DNA from: JACMNW01 sp031406155
GTDB lineage: Bacteria; Pseudomonadota; Alphaproteobacteria; Rhodobacterales; Rhodobacteraceae
NCBI GenBank assembly: GCA_031406155.1
Contig: JANOGW010000056.1
Location: 1 to 64,000, forward strand
Direction of reading: 5' to 3'
DNA length: 64,000 nt
The position numbers were made by a program, and so were the translations under genes. Of the stretch, positions 35,071-43,357 are shown piece by piece; within the stretch, counting starts at the first letter, position 1, and each line of letters opens with the position of its first letter. The notes under the pieces are model-generated. The model saw only the letters and a list, made by a program, of their open reading frames with translations. It was not told the DNA's origin and did no database searches.

Positions 35071-35886
35071 TTAAAAATTTTCCCGCTGCCCGTTCAGCAG
35101 CGCCAAAGCCTCGGCATGAATATCGGCGTTCGCAGCGGCCAGCACCTGCCCGCCGTGATGCACGGGCCGGCCCTGCCAATCGGTCACGATGCCCCCTGCC
35201 GCTTCTATCACCGCGATGGGGGCCTGCACGTCATAGGCCTGCAATCCCGCCTCGATCACCAGATCGATCTGACCGGCGGCAATCAAGGCGTAGGCATAAC
35301 AATCCATTCCGTACCGCACCAACCGGGCTTTTGGCGCAACCCGGTGAAACGCGGCACCTTCTTCGGCCGTGCCTACTTCGGGGAATGTCGTGAAGAGAAT
35401 TGCCTCGCTCAGCGCGCGCGCGGGCCTGCAGCGCAGCGCCTTCGTTCCCATCGGTCCTGCAACCTGCGCGCGCCCAAAGCCACCCTCGAATCGCTCGCCG
35501 ATATAGGGTTGGTCGATGATGCCGTAGATCGGCCCGTGCTCGTCCGCGACGGACACCAGCACGCCCCAGGTTGGCGTGCCCGACAGGTATCCGCGGGTTC
35601 CGTCGATCGGATCCAGCACCCAGGTAAGACCGGAAGTGCCGGTTTTCGCGCCATACTCTTCGCCCAGGATCGCATCGTGCGGGCGGCGGCGCGCCAGCAC
35701 ATCGCGCATTTGGTTTTCGGACAGCCGGTCCGCAACGGTCACCGGATCAAAGCGATGATTTTCCTTCGTCTCTGCCGTCAACCCATCGCTGCGAAAATGC
35801 AACAACGTCGCACTGCGTGCGACATCCGCCAGTTCCGCAGCGGTCGAGATCAGATCAGCGATCTCGTCCTCGTTCCATTTTGCCAT
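35071..35886 (-). CDS. Inositol monophosphatase-family enzyme, probably HisN-type histidinol phosphatase
   Basis: This 271-residue Mg2+-dependent phosphatase has its metal ligands in GEEYGA (near 73-78) and WVLDPIDGTRGYLSG (near 87-101), with the C-terminal QAYDVQAPIAVIEAAGG carrying the final aspartate. The family covers inositol, histidinol and PAP phosphatases; KFDPVTVAD-like ENHRFDPVTVADR favours histidinol-phosphate phosphatase. The start at ATG 35886 gives the usual N-terminus; a TTG 18 bases upstream is possible. It stands between purine deaminase and a small regulator gene, with no other his genes nearby. Confidence 0.85.
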   Translation of the reverse strand: MAKWNEDEIADLISTAAELADVARSATLLHFRSDGLTAETKENHRFDPVTVADRLSENQMRDVLARRRPHDAILGEEYGAKTGTSGLTWVLDPIDGTRGYLSGTPTWGVLVSVADEHGPIYGIIDQPYIGERFEGGFGRAQVAGPMGTKALRCRPARALSEAILFTTFPEVGTAEEGAAFHRVAPKARLVRYGMDCYAYALIAAGQIDLVIEAGLQAYDVQAPIAVIEAAGGIVTDWQGRPVHHGGQVLAAANADIHAEALALLNGQRENF

Positions 35887-35958
35887 GCTCGCCCCCAGGT
35901 GCAACCTTGCCCTCCCCGCGCGCTAAAGTGTGCGGGGGGGGCAGGTCAAGGGCCAGCG

Positions 35959-36321
35959 TCACGCAGCGTCGCTCAGCACCCGCGCCAGATCGAACAAGCG
36001 GCGGCGTTGGGCTTCGGGAATCGCGTAGTACGACCGAACCAGCTCCAGCGCTTCACGGTCCGCCATGATATCACTTTCGCCCGCGTTCTGAGCTTCGCGC
36101 GCGTCATCAAGACCTTCAAAAAAGAAACCGATCGTTACACCAAGAGATTCAGCGATGTCCCACAGCCGGGATGCACTTACCCGGTTCATACCCGTCTCAT
36201 ACTTTTGAATTTGTTGAAATTTAATGCCTACTTTGTCTGCCAATTGTTGTTGGGTCATACCAACCATCCAACGACGGTGCCGGATACGTTTACCGACATG
36301 TGCGTCTACTGGGTGCTTCAT
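35959..36321 (-). CDS. XRE-family transcriptional regulator
   Basis: This 120-residue DNA-binding protein has a helix-turn-helix at ~10-65: GKRIRHRRWMVGMTQQQLAD, KVGIKFQQIQKYETGMNRVS, ASRLWDIAESLGVTIGFFFE. The C-terminal ~45 residues are helical and acidic. ATG 36321 was chosen because GGAGA lies 12 bases upstream. It is a conserved short regulator in Rhodobacteraceae with targets unknown to me. It is transcribed away from the quinone reductase gene across 343 AT-rich bases, so autoregulation is plausible. Confidence 0.88.
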   Translation of the reverse strand: MKHPVDAHVGKRIRHRRWMVGMTQQQLADKVGIKFQQIQKYETGMNRVSASRLWDIAESLGVTIGFFFEGLDDAREAQNAGESDIMADREALELVRSYYAIPEAQRRRLFDLARVLSDAA

Positions 36322-36664
36322 CAAAAAATCTCCATTACTACTGTTACTTCCCCATATGGCTACAAGCAATTTTCGTGCCAAAACTCGCCTTTCGCGTGTT
36401 TTTCGTTGAAAATACCTCGTGCCCCCCGAAACCTGTCTTTTTAGATATGTCCAATTATACAGACGAAGAACAAAAAGTCACGCAGCACCATCTTTCGCGC
36501 ATGGCGGGCTTTGAAATTCTGTCGCTCGCCTTAAGCGGTATTCCTAATTTGCATCGTATTTTGCAACGACGCGTCCGATATTTGCATTTCGCGAATGCCT
36601 TGCGCTGAACCGCAGATCGTCATTCACTGGTGCCGTCTCTCGATTCCTGCAAGGATATCCGAGC
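36322..36664. other. AT-rich divergent promoter region
   Basis: No credible gene is present. The base composition is clearly more AT-rich than its surroundings. The region must hold the promoters of the XRE regulator (minus) and the quinone reductase (plus). A 53-codon plus-strand frame from 36447 has no ribosome-binding site. Confidence 0.45.
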
Positions 36665-37627
36665 ATGCGCGCATGGACTATTGAACAAATCGGCATCAGG
36701 GCGGTCCAAAAAGAGATTGGCCCCCTGCATCCGAAAAAAGGTGAGGCTCGCATCGACATCGCCGCTTGCGGTCTGAACTATGCCGATCTCCTGATGCAAG
36801 ACGGTACCTATCAGGAACGGCCCTCGCTGCCGTTCATCCCAGGCATGGAAATCGCGGGCACCGTGCGGGAACTGGGGCCGAATACACCTGGCCCCGCTCC
36901 GGGCACACGAGTGGCGGTTCTGGCGGGCAGTGGTGGGCTGGCGCAATCGGGCTGCTTTGAGGTTGCGCGCATGGTGGCCCTGCCCCAAGCGATGCCCTTC
37001 ACCCAGGCGGCGGGATTCCAGATCGCCTATTGCACCAGCCATCTGGCGCTGGATCACCGCGCACGCCTGCAACCCGGCGAGACACTGCTAGTGTTCGGCG
37101 CTGCTGGCGGCGTCGGGCTGACGGCGGTTGAACTTGGCAAGAAAATGGGCGCACGGGTCATCGGCTGCGCGCGCGGCGCGCAACGGCTGGCGGTGGCGCG
37201 CGCGGCCGGCGCCGATATTGTGATCGACAGTGACGACGGTACCCTGAAAGACCAACTGAAGTCGCTTGGCGGAGTTGACGTGGTCTATGATCCGGTCGGT
37301 GGGGCAGGCTTTGACATCGCCCTGCGCGCGACACGGCCAGAGGGGCGGTTGCTGACCATCGGCTATGCCTCGGGGACGATCCCGCAGATCTCCGCCAATC
37401 TTCTGCTGGTCAAGAACCTGAGCGTGATCGGCCTCTACATCGGTGCTTATCACAGCTTTGCGCCAGACCGGCTGAAATCATCGCTCGCCACGCTGTTTGG
37501 CTGGTACGAAAGCGGCGGTCTTGCGCCGCATGTCAGCCACGTTCTGGGTTTTGACGATCTGCACACTGGCATGGACCTTCTGCGCGACCGCAAGGCCACC
37601 GGCAAGGTGGTGATCACCATGCCATAG
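36665..37627 (+). CDS. NADPH:quinone oxidoreductase-like MDR protein
   Basis: This 320-residue medium-chain dehydrogenase/reductase has a GroES-like N-domain (ACGLNYADLLMQDGTY, PFIPGMEIAGTV) and a Rossmann domain with nucleotide motif VFGAAGGVGLTAVELGKKMG near 141-160. The structural-zinc cysteines are absent, as in zeta-crystallin/quinone oxidoreductases. It should reduce quinones or enones with NADPH. It converges with a LysR regulator gene nine bases beyond its stop. Confidence 0.88.
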   Translation: MRAWTIEQIGIRAVQKEIGPLHPKKGEARIDIAACGLNYADLLMQDGTYQERPSLPFIPGMEIAGTVRELGPNTPGPAPGTRVAVLAGSGGLAQSGCFEVARMVALPQAMPFTQAAGFQIAYCTSHLALDHRARLQPGETLLVFGAAGGVGLTAVELGKKMGARVIGCARGAQRLAVARAAGADIVIDSDDGTLKDQLKSLGGVDVVYDPVGGAGFDIALRATRPEGRLLTIGYASGTIPQISANLLLVKNLSVIGLYIGAYHSFAPDRLKSSLATLFGWYESGGLAPHVSHVLGFDDLHTGMDLLRDRKATGKVVITMP

Positions 37628-37636
37628 CCTGAGGTA

Positions 37637-38533
37637 TCAGGCCGCTTCCGTCACCGCCGGGCTACGGTCGGCCCGCGTTCCCTGCCCGGCAAAAGCGCGC
37701 CGGATCAGGTCTGCCAACGCCCCAACCGCCGGGCTGTGCACCGGATCGGCCACGTACATGTTCACCTTCATTCGCACCAGTTCAGGCAGCGCGCCGTTAT
37801 GCGAGATGCGTTCCAGATGCTGCGGCTCGGACCCGGCAAGCATGGTGTGCACCGCCAAGTCAGCGCTGACCGACGCCTCGATGGTGCGGGTGTTGTCACT
37901 TTCCACCGCGATTTCCCACGCAATGCCCGCCTTGTCGAGCGCACCTTGAGCCCATTGCCGAAAGATGCACCGATATTCATAGGCCAGCCGCAAGGGCCGC
38001 TGCCGCCAGGCCTGCCCGCCCGGCGCCCCGATCCAGACCAGCGGCAATTCCACCAACGTCTCACCCGCCGCCGCCAGTGCATCCTGGGTGGTCAGGATGA
38101 TATCGCATTCGCCGCGCCCGAACTGATCCACCAGACTGCTCGTGAAGGATGACAGCAGCGTCACCTTCATCTTCGGATAGTCGCGGTTGAACCGCTGCAA
38201 CACCTGCGGAATGTTTGGATAGACGACGTCATGCGGCACGCCCAGAACGATCTCGCCCTCGAAACTTGTGTGCGTCAGCCGCCCGAACGCCTCGTCGTTC
38301 AGCGCCAACATCCGGCGCGCATAGCCCAACAACTGCTCCCCCGATGCCGTCAGAGCCACTTTGCGGGCCGACCGATCCAGCAGATCAAGCTGCAACATTT
38401 CTTCCAGCCGCTTGATCTGCATCGACACCGCCGATTGCGTAAGGTTCAGGAACCCAGCCGCCCGCGTGACCCCGCCGGCATCGGCAATGGCCACAAAAGA
38501 CCGCAGGGCTGTCAGGTCGAGATTGCGGATCAT
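37637..38533 (-). CDS. LysR-family transcriptional regulator
   Basis: This 298-residue regulator has a winged helix-turn-helix in residues 5-64 (LTALRSFVAIADAGGVTRAA, LNLTQSAVSMQIKRLEEML) and an effector domain from ~90 (FEGEIVLGVPHDVVYPNIPQ). ATG 38533 follows AAGGAATGTG; an upstream ATG at 38566 is less supported. LysR regulators often control the divergent neighbour, here the DUF1127 gene across 133 bases. The facing quinone reductase is another candidate target. Confidence 0.9.
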   Translation of the reverse strand: MIRNLDLTALRSFVAIADAGGVTRAAGFLNLTQSAVSMQIKRLEEMLQLDLLDRSARKVALTASGEQLLGYARRMLALNDEAFGRLTHTSFEGEIVLGVPHDVVYPNIPQVLQRFNRDYPKMKVTLLSSFTSSLVDQFGRGECDIILTTQDALAAAGETLVELPLVWIGAPGGQAWRQRPLRLAYEYRCIFRQWAQGALDKAGIAWEIAVESDNTRTIEASVSADLAVHTMLAGSEPQHLERISHNGALPELVRMKVNMYVADPVHSPAVGALADLIRRAFAGQGTRADRSPAVTEAA

Positions 38534-38666
38534 ATCACATTCCTTGATGGCTGACGTCAAAATCATTCGTTTTTAAAATGTACCACAATAGCGCAGAGTG
38601 ATCAAGTAATCGAATGCCAAAGCCTGACATCATCACAATACTGAATACTAAAACAAAGGAAACCAG

Positions 38667-38903
38667 ATGACCCCCCGCATCAACTGCACTCACATGTTAC
38701 CCGCCGGACACATCGCGCCAACTACATGGGTCCGCCGGGTCGTTCGCCGCCTGCAAGCAGCACAGATTCTGTACAAGCAACGCAATGCTCTTGCCAAACT
38801 GGACGACGCCCTTCTGCGTGATATCGGTGTAACCCGGGAACAAGCCAATTCAGAGGCCCTGCGCCCCGTCTGGGATGGCCCAAACCATTGGCGACGCAGT
38901 TGA
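38667..38903 (+). CDS. DUF1127 small protein
   Basis: This 78-residue basic protein has the DUF1127 core LYKQRNALAKLDDALLRDIG followed by VTREQANSEAL near the C-terminus. Members are short Arg-rich proteins induced by stress in alphaproteobacteria; some bind RNA or affect phosphate and carbon metabolism, but mechanisms are mostly unknown. The start at ATG 38667 follows AAAGGAAACC. It is divergent from a LysR regulator that may control it. Confidence 0.82.
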   Translation: MTPRINCTHMLPAGHIAPTTWVRRVVRRLQAAQILYKQRNALAKLDDALLRDIGVTREQANSEALRPVWDGPNHWRRS

Positions 38904-39047
38904 TTCAAGCCATTGCGACCCTATCTCCGCGTTATCTTCGGATTTCTGTCAGGAATGCTTGAAATCTGCCCCAATCGCACCGATATTTCAGTCACGAGGT
39001 GTCTTTGACGATAAGATGCCCATATCGCTCTCATTCGGAGGCTCTTG

Positions 39048-39770
39048 ATGGCTGACTATCAATCAACACGGACTGTCGGCGTAGGCGCGCGGACAACCGA
39101 AATCGATGCCGGGCTTCGCGCCCATATGAACAAGGTCTACGGGCTGATGTCCGTTGGCATGGCGATCACCGGCGCTGTTGCCTGGGCGATCGGCACCAAC
39201 GACGCAATGGTCAACGCGATCTTTGCGACCCCGCTGAAATGGGTCGTGATGTTCCTGCCGCTGGTGATGGTGTTTGCCTTTGGCGCGCTGATCCCCCGCC
39301 TGTCGGTTGCGGCCGCGCAACTGTTCTTTTACGTCTATGCCGCTGCGATGGGCCTGTCACTTAGCTTCATCTTTGCGGTCTACACCAGCACATCCATCGC
39401 GCAGACCTTCTTCATCACGGCAATCGCTTTTGCCGCGCTGTCGCTTTACGGCTACACGACGAAAAAGGATTTGTCCGCGATGGGCACGTTCCTGATGATG
39501 GGCGTGATCGGCCTGCTGCTGGCGATGGTTGTGAACATCTTTCTTGCATCCTCGGCGCTGGCGTTCGCGATCTCGGCGATTGGCGTGCTGATCTTCGCAG
39601 GCCTGACCGCGTATGATACGCAGACGATCAAGAACACCTATCTGCAACACGCGCAGAATGGCGATCAAGACTGGCTCGGCAAAGCCGCCATCATGGGTGC
39701 GCTGAACCTGTATCTTGATTTCATCAACATGTTCATGTTCCTGCTCAGCTTCCTAGGCAACCGCGAATAA
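39048..39770 (+). CDS. Bax inhibitor-1/YccA family membrane protein
   Basis: This 240-residue protein has seven predicted hydrophobic helices. The N-terminal ~30 residues are polar, followed by MNKVYGLMSVGMAITGAVAW. The family C-terminal pattern FAGLTAYDTQTIKNTYLQ is present, with the Asp of YDTQ belonging to the pH-sensing pair of BI-1 channels. Members act as Ca2+-leak or membrane-stress proteins and, in YccA, inhibit FtsH. ATG 39048 follows CGGAGGC; a TTG directly before it is unlikely. A strong terminator follows. Confidence 0.92.
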   Translation: MADYQSTRTVGVGARTTEIDAGLRAHMNKVYGLMSVGMAITGAVAWAIGTNDAMVNAIFATPLKWVVMFLPLVMVFAFGALIPRLSVAAAQLFFYVYAAAMGLSLSFIFAVYTSTSIAQTFFITAIAFAALSLYGYTTKKDLSAMGTFLMMGVIGLLLAMVVNIFLASSALAFAISAIGVLIFAGLTAYDTQTIKNTYLQHAQNGDQDWLGKAAIMGALNLYLDFINMFMFLLSFLGNRE

Positions 39771-39798
39771 CTTCGCAATCCGCTTAGGTTAGATACGA

Positions 39799-39827
39799 AA
39801 AGGCCGGTCGCAAGATCGGCCTTTTTC
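39799..39827. terminator. Bidirectional terminator after the BI-1 gene
   Basis: AAGGCCGGTC and GATCGGCCTT form a stem (one G-T pair) with loop GCAA, preceded by AAA and followed by TTT. It serves the plus-strand BI-1 gene and, on the other strand, the convergent acetyltransferase gene. Confidence 0.88.
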
Positions 39828-40353
39828 ATATAATATCGCGGATCATCTGAACCGCCGGAAACACGATCCCCGCCCGCAACGGCACGTCGACCGGCCCCAG
39901 CACCCGAAAGCCAACCGCCTCATAAAACGGAACCGCCGTCCGAGTCGAGAGACACTCCATCTGGCTGACGCCAGCCGCCTTGGCCGCCGCAAACACCACC
40001 TGCATCAACGCCCGCGCGACACCCTGCCGCACGGCATTAGGGTCAGTCGCCACATGCCGCACATGGCCCACACGCCCAATAGGCACCTGCCCCACAGGTT
40101 GATCCGACGGGCCAGGCGCACCCGCGCTCCACCCGCCCGCACCCAGCAATTGGCCGGTATCAGAAAACGCGAGGTAATACCGCCCCGACGCCAGCAGTTC
40201 CGGCCGCGCCCGATTGATGATCGGCAGTGCCAGCACCATCACCGAGGGTGGATAATTCGCAGCCAGCAGACGCGGATAGCTGCGCGCCAATAGCATATCC
40301 ACCACCGCCAGATCAGCGCGCTTTGCTGTGCGTATGGTGATCGTCATTGGCAT
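39826..40353 (-). CDS. GNAT-family N-acetyltransferase
   Basis: This 175-residue acetyltransferase has GNAT features: N-terminal ITIRTAKRADLAVVDMLLAR, central VRHVATDPNAVRQGVARALM with the acetyl-CoA loop RQGVA, and C-terminal STRTAVPFYEAVGFRV. The substrate is unknown. It begins three bases after the VIT1-type transporter stop, so the two are co-transcribed. Confidence 0.85.
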   Translation of the reverse strand: MPMTITIRTAKRADLAVVDMLLARSYPRLLAANYPPSVMVLALPIINRARPELLASGRYYLAFSDTGQLLGAGGWSAGAPGPSDQPVGQVPIGRVGHVRHVATDPNAVRQGVARALMQVVFAAAKAAGVSQMECLSTRTAVPFYEAVGFRVLGPVDVPLRAGIVFPAVQMIRDII

Positions 40354-40356
40354 CGC

Positions 40357-41049
40357 TCAGACAACAGCTCCGAACATCTTGCCGACCAAAGCCGTAACAG
40401 CCATCGCAACAGCCCCCCAGAACACAACCCGCGCCACAGCACGCAGCATCGGCGCGCCCCCTGCTTTTGCGCCCACGGCGCCAAGTACAGCCAAGAATAT
40501 CAGCGAAAGTCCCGTCACCCAAAGGCTTATCGCGGCTTCTGGCACCAAAGCCGCCGTCGCCATCGGCAAGGCGGCACCCAGTGCAAAGCTTGCCGCAGAG
40601 GATGCGGCAGCCACCAGCGGCTTGGCCTCTGTATGTTCAGAAAAACCCAATTCGTCACGCAAATGCGCTTCCAAAGGGTCCTTGGCGTGCAGCGCCTTCG
40701 CGACGTCTTGCGCAAGTGCGGGGTTTAACCCTCGCCGTTCATATATTTCTGCAAGGGCGCGCAATTCCTCGGCTGGATCGGCTTGGATTTCAGCCGCTTC
40801 ACGCCGTCTGTCGGCTTTCTCCGTATCTGCCTGCGACGATACGGAAACATACTCGCCCGCGGCCATCGACAACGCACCCGCCACCAGTCCGGCCATTCCC
40901 GCGATCAGCACTTCGGCCCGGCCAGAAGCCGCTGCAACCCCCACAATCAGCGACGCAGTTGATACGATGCCATCGTTCGCCCCTAAAACAGCGGCGCGCA
41001 GCCAACCAACGCGGGCAACAAAGTGTTCTTCGTAATGGCCCCGTTCCAC
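40357..41049 (-). CDS. VIT1/CCC1-family iron/manganese transporter
   Basis: This 230-residue membrane protein has VIT1/CCC1 hallmarks: RVGWLRAAVLGANDGIVSTA near residues 12-31, GLVAGALSMAAGEYVSVSSQ, and a hydrophilic metal-binding loop rich in Glu/Ala (EIQADPAEELRALAEIYERR). C-terminal helices end ALVGKMFGAVV. It moves Fe2+ or Mn2+ out of the cytosol in relatives. The start is placed at GTG 41049, since GGAGG lies six bases upstream and the family N-terminus begins about there; no ATG exists before residue ~50. Confidence 0.87.
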   Translation of the reverse strand: MERGHYEEHFVARVGWLRAAVLGANDGIVSTASLIVGVAAASGRAEVLIAGMAGLVAGALSMAAGEYVSVSSQADTEKADRRREAAEIQADPAEELRALAEIYERRGLNPALAQDVAKALHAKDPLEAHLRDELGFSEHTEAKPLVAAASSAASFALGAALPMATAALVPEAAISLWVTGLSLIFLAVLGAVGAKAGGAPMLRAVARVVFWGAVAMAVTALVGKMFGAVV

Positions 41050-41108
41050 GCCGCGCCTCCAGCGATAGGTGTCGTTGCAAGCTTGCTCCAAAAACCATGC
41101 GGACGTAA

Positions 41109-41139
41109 CAAAAAAACCGCGCCAAAAGGGCGCGGTTTT
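41109..41139 (-). terminator. Rho-independent terminator of rpmG
   Basis: CCGCGCC/GGCGCGG extended by AAAA/TTTT gives an 11-bp stem with a five-base loop. On the minus strand it ends in a T run, 24 bases after the rpmG stop. Confidence 0.92.
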
Positions 41140-41162
41140 CTGAGGTCGTTAAAGCCCAGATC

Positions 41163-41330
41163 TTACTTGATCTTGCCTTCCTTGTATTCCACATGCTCGC
41201 GCTTCACCGGATCATACTTCTTCACAACCATCTTGTCGGTCATGGTACGTGCATTCTTTTTGGTCACATAAAAATGCCCGGTGCCCGCGGTCGAATTCAG
41301 GCGGATCTTGATCGTTGCGGGTTTCGCCAT
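41163..41330 (-). CDS. rpmG: 50S ribosomal protein L33
   Basis: This 55-residue protein reads MAKPATIKIRLNSTAGTGHF and ends VEYKEGKIK, the standard alphaproteobacterial L33. It lacks the zinc-binding cysteines (C- form), which is usual for proteobacteria and gives zinc-independence. ATG 41330 follows AGGAGAAACC. It binds 23S rRNA near the E site. It is monocistronic, with a strong terminator downstream. Confidence 0.97.
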   Translation of the reverse strand: MAKPATIKIRLNSTAGTGHFYVTKKNARTMTDKMVVKKYDPVKREHVEYKEGKIK

Positions 41331-41431
41331 AGTGGTTTCTCCTGTGTCAGGGAAACTGCGGTCCCCTGCGAAAATCTTGAAGTCCGCCTTGTACCCGGCC
41401 AAGAGGCGGAGTCAACTGCAAATCCGCCGGA

Positions 41432-41995
41432 TCACTGCCACATCTGCGACCGTAACTCCCACGGCGTAACCTTTCCGTCGCCGTCGCCATCCGCCGCATC
41501 ATACAGTGCCTTTTCTGCTGCGAGGAACTCCGCCATCGTGATCTTTCCGTCGCCATCACCATCCCTCGTTGCGAAATGGGCGGCATGGCGCTCCTGCATG
41601 GCTTGTGGCATCGCGGGGTTCAGCGCGCGCATCATGCCCATGCGCCCGCCGCCGAACTCTTCGGCCACCAATGCGCCATCCTGATCGGCGTCCATCCCGA
41701 CGAACATCAGTTCGGCATGTGCAGCCGCCTCTTCGGCCGAAATGCTGCCATCCTGATCGGTATCGATGGCGGCCATCATCATGCCGCCGCTGCCCATTCC
41801 CCAACCAGGCATCATCAGACCCTGCCCCCTGCCGGGACCACCCCATACCGGACTATTCCAGCCGGGACCACCGCCATAGCCGGGTTGCATCATGCCCCAG
41901 CCTGACCATCCATCCCACCATCCCGGCTGCCCCTGCGCGAGGGCCGTTGACGCAACTGCAATTCCAATGGCCGATGCAAGCATAAGCTTTTTCAT
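41432..41995 (-). CDS. Secreted EF-hand calcium-binding protein
   Basis: This 187-residue exported protein has signal peptide MKKLMLASAIGIAVASTALA, then a Gly/Trp/Met/Pro-rich stretch to ~75 (GWWDGWSGWGMMQPGYGGGP). Four EF-hand loops follow: DTDQDGSISAEE, DADQDGALVAEE, DGDGDGKITMAE and DGDGDGKVTPWE. All have the acidic residues at loop positions 1, 3, 5 and 12, so Ca2+ binding is likely. A role in periplasmic calcium buffering or matrix binding is inference. Confidence 0.88.
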   Translation of the reverse strand: MKKLMLASAIGIAVASTALAQGQPGWWDGWSGWGMMQPGYGGGPGWNSPVWGGPGRGQGLMMPGWGMGSGGMMMAAIDTDQDGSISAEEAAAHAELMFVGMDADQDGALVAEEFGGGRMGMMRALNPAMPQAMQERHAAHFATRDGDGDGKITMAEFLAAEKALYDAADGDGDGKVTPWELRSQMWQ

Positions 41996-42252
41996 TGTCT
42001 GTACTCCTTTTAGAAAGTAGGCCGCGGACAGCTACCCCAGCACCATGCAAGACCATGCACCCGCACGAAGATGGCAGCGTTGACGCAGATCAAATGCTGG
42101 AGCGTGGCGAGGAAAAGTGGGCACCGGTTTTCCTAAACAATCACGCGACCGCTCAGAAACGAGAGCAGGGTGATGTTTCCGTCCAACATCATCATGCTCT
42201 GGATCGCCGCAACGAACGATGCGCAGTTTGTGCCCGTATCGGTTCTTGGGAA

Positions 42253-42682
42253 ATGCGTGCGGATGGCCTGTAAGCCGGGTTCTGTCCCGGGGGTTTCCCC
42301 CCATGGATGACCATTCCTCTGCCGCACCTGTTACCAGGGCGGTCAAGCTGCCAACCCGGGCCTCCGGGCTGAAGTGTCCCTGCGGCGGTACCCCCGGACG
42401 GTGGTCCGGGACCAGCCCGCATGAGGCCCCTATTCGGCATTGCTCCGGGTGGGGCTTGCCTAGCCGGTTCTGTTGCCAGACCCGCGGTGGGCTCTTACCC
42501 CACCGTTTCACCATCGCCCGGGATACGCCAGGGGCGAACCCCCGGCACCAAGGCAGTCTCTTCTCTGTGGCGCTTTCCCTCGGGTTGCCCCGGCCGGGAA
42601 TTACCCGGCACCCTTCCTTCATGGAGCCCGGACTTTCCTCGAAACGTTGCCGCCCCGCGATCATCCAGCCATCCGCACGCAT
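42253..42682 (-). ncRNA. rnpB: RNase P RNA
   Basis: This ~430-nt bacterial type A RNase P RNA matures tRNA 5' ends. P1 is a 15-bp pairing of ATGCGTGCGGATGGC (42682-42668) with its complement at 42267-42253. The universal core is visible on the minus strand: GAGGAAAGTCCGGGCTCC near the 5' end, AGGGTGCCGGGTAA, AGAGACTGCCTTGG, GGTAAGAGCCCACCGC and near the 3' end GGAAACCCCCGGGACAGAAC. Its 5' end is only six bases from the stop of the amidase gene upstream, so the promoter lies within that gene or the RNA is processed from a longer transcript. No clear terminator follows. Confidence 0.96.
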
Positions 42683-42688
42683 TGCGGG

Positions 42689-43351
42689 TTAAGCCAACGC
42701 AGGCGTTGCGTCAACGCCAAACCGCTCCGCCAGATCGGCGATCAGGCCTGCATCAATCGCGTCCAGTGGCCCCTTGGCCCATGGCCTGAACCGCAACCGG
42801 AACGCCGCCAGCAGCAGATCATTGCCCACATCAGGGTAGCCGAACCTGCGCGCGTCGGCAAAGAAATCCCCCGGCCGCCCGACATTGGGCCAGACCGACA
42901 GACCGGCCAGCGCCAGCCGCCGCCAGTCAAATCGCGGCCCCGGATCAATCTTTCGCCCCGGTGCCATGTCCGAATGACCGATCACCCGTTCAGGCGCAAT
43001 AGCCCATCGCGCCATCACCTCACCCAGCAACGCCTCTAGTGCCAGCATCTGCGCCGCTGCGAATGGATGCCCACCGCCATTCGCCAGCTCAACCCCGATA
43101 GAGCGTGAATTGATGTCATCAACTGCGCCCCATTCCCCGGCCCCCGAATGCCAAGCGCGCTGGTCTTCGGGGACCAGCGCAAAGACCTGACCATCTTCCG
43201 ATAACAGGTAATGCGCTGAAACTTCGGCAGCAGGATCGCACAGCCGATCTAAAGCCGCCTGACAGCTTTTCATCGCCGTATAGTGCAACACGATCAGATC
43301 AGGGCGTAGGCCACCGCGACGTTCGCCAAAATTGGGCGAAAGTGGCAGCAT
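42689..43351 (-). CDS. N-acetylmuramoyl-L-alanine amidase, AmpD type
   Basis: This 220-residue zinc amidase cuts the MurNAc-L-Ala bond, usually in anhydro-muropeptide recycling. Zinc ligands are His of LIVLHYTAM near 23 and His/Asp in VIGHSDMAPGRKIDPGPRFD near 124-142; the catalytic glutamate region is SIGVELANGG. There is no signal peptide, so it should be cytosolic like AmpD. The gene ends almost at the first base of rnpB and starts six bases after the lipoprotein gene stop. Confidence 0.92.
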   Translation of the reverse strand: MLPLSPNFGERRGGLRPDLIVLHYTAMKSCQAALDRLCDPAAEVSAHYLLSEDGQVFALVPEDQRAWHSGAGEWGAVDDINSRSIGVELANGGGHPFAAAQMLALEALLGEVMARWAIAPERVIGHSDMAPGRKIDPGPRFDWRRLALAGLSVWPNVGRPGDFFADARRFGYPDVGNDLLLAAFRLRFRPWAKGPLDAIDAGLIADLAERFGVDATPALA

Positions 43352-43357
43352 TGGCGC

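Noticed and set aside
34315..36444. A 709-codon plus-strand open frame
   Set aside because: It is antisense to the 8-oxoguanine deaminase-like, HisN-like and XRE genes, has the odd His/Arg/Pro composition of a high-GC mirror frame and no ribosome-binding site or domain.
36447..36608. A 53-codon plus-strand frame before the quinone reductase
   Set aside because: It has no ribosome-binding site and lies in AT-rich promoter sequence, with no recognisable protein features.
42110..42134. AGGAAAA...TTTTCCT inverted repeat between the EF-hand gene and rnpB
   Set aside because: The 7-bp arms with an 11-base loop are too weak to call a terminator or operator. It might be a dispersed GGAAAA-x-GGTTTTCC motif but only one copy is visible.
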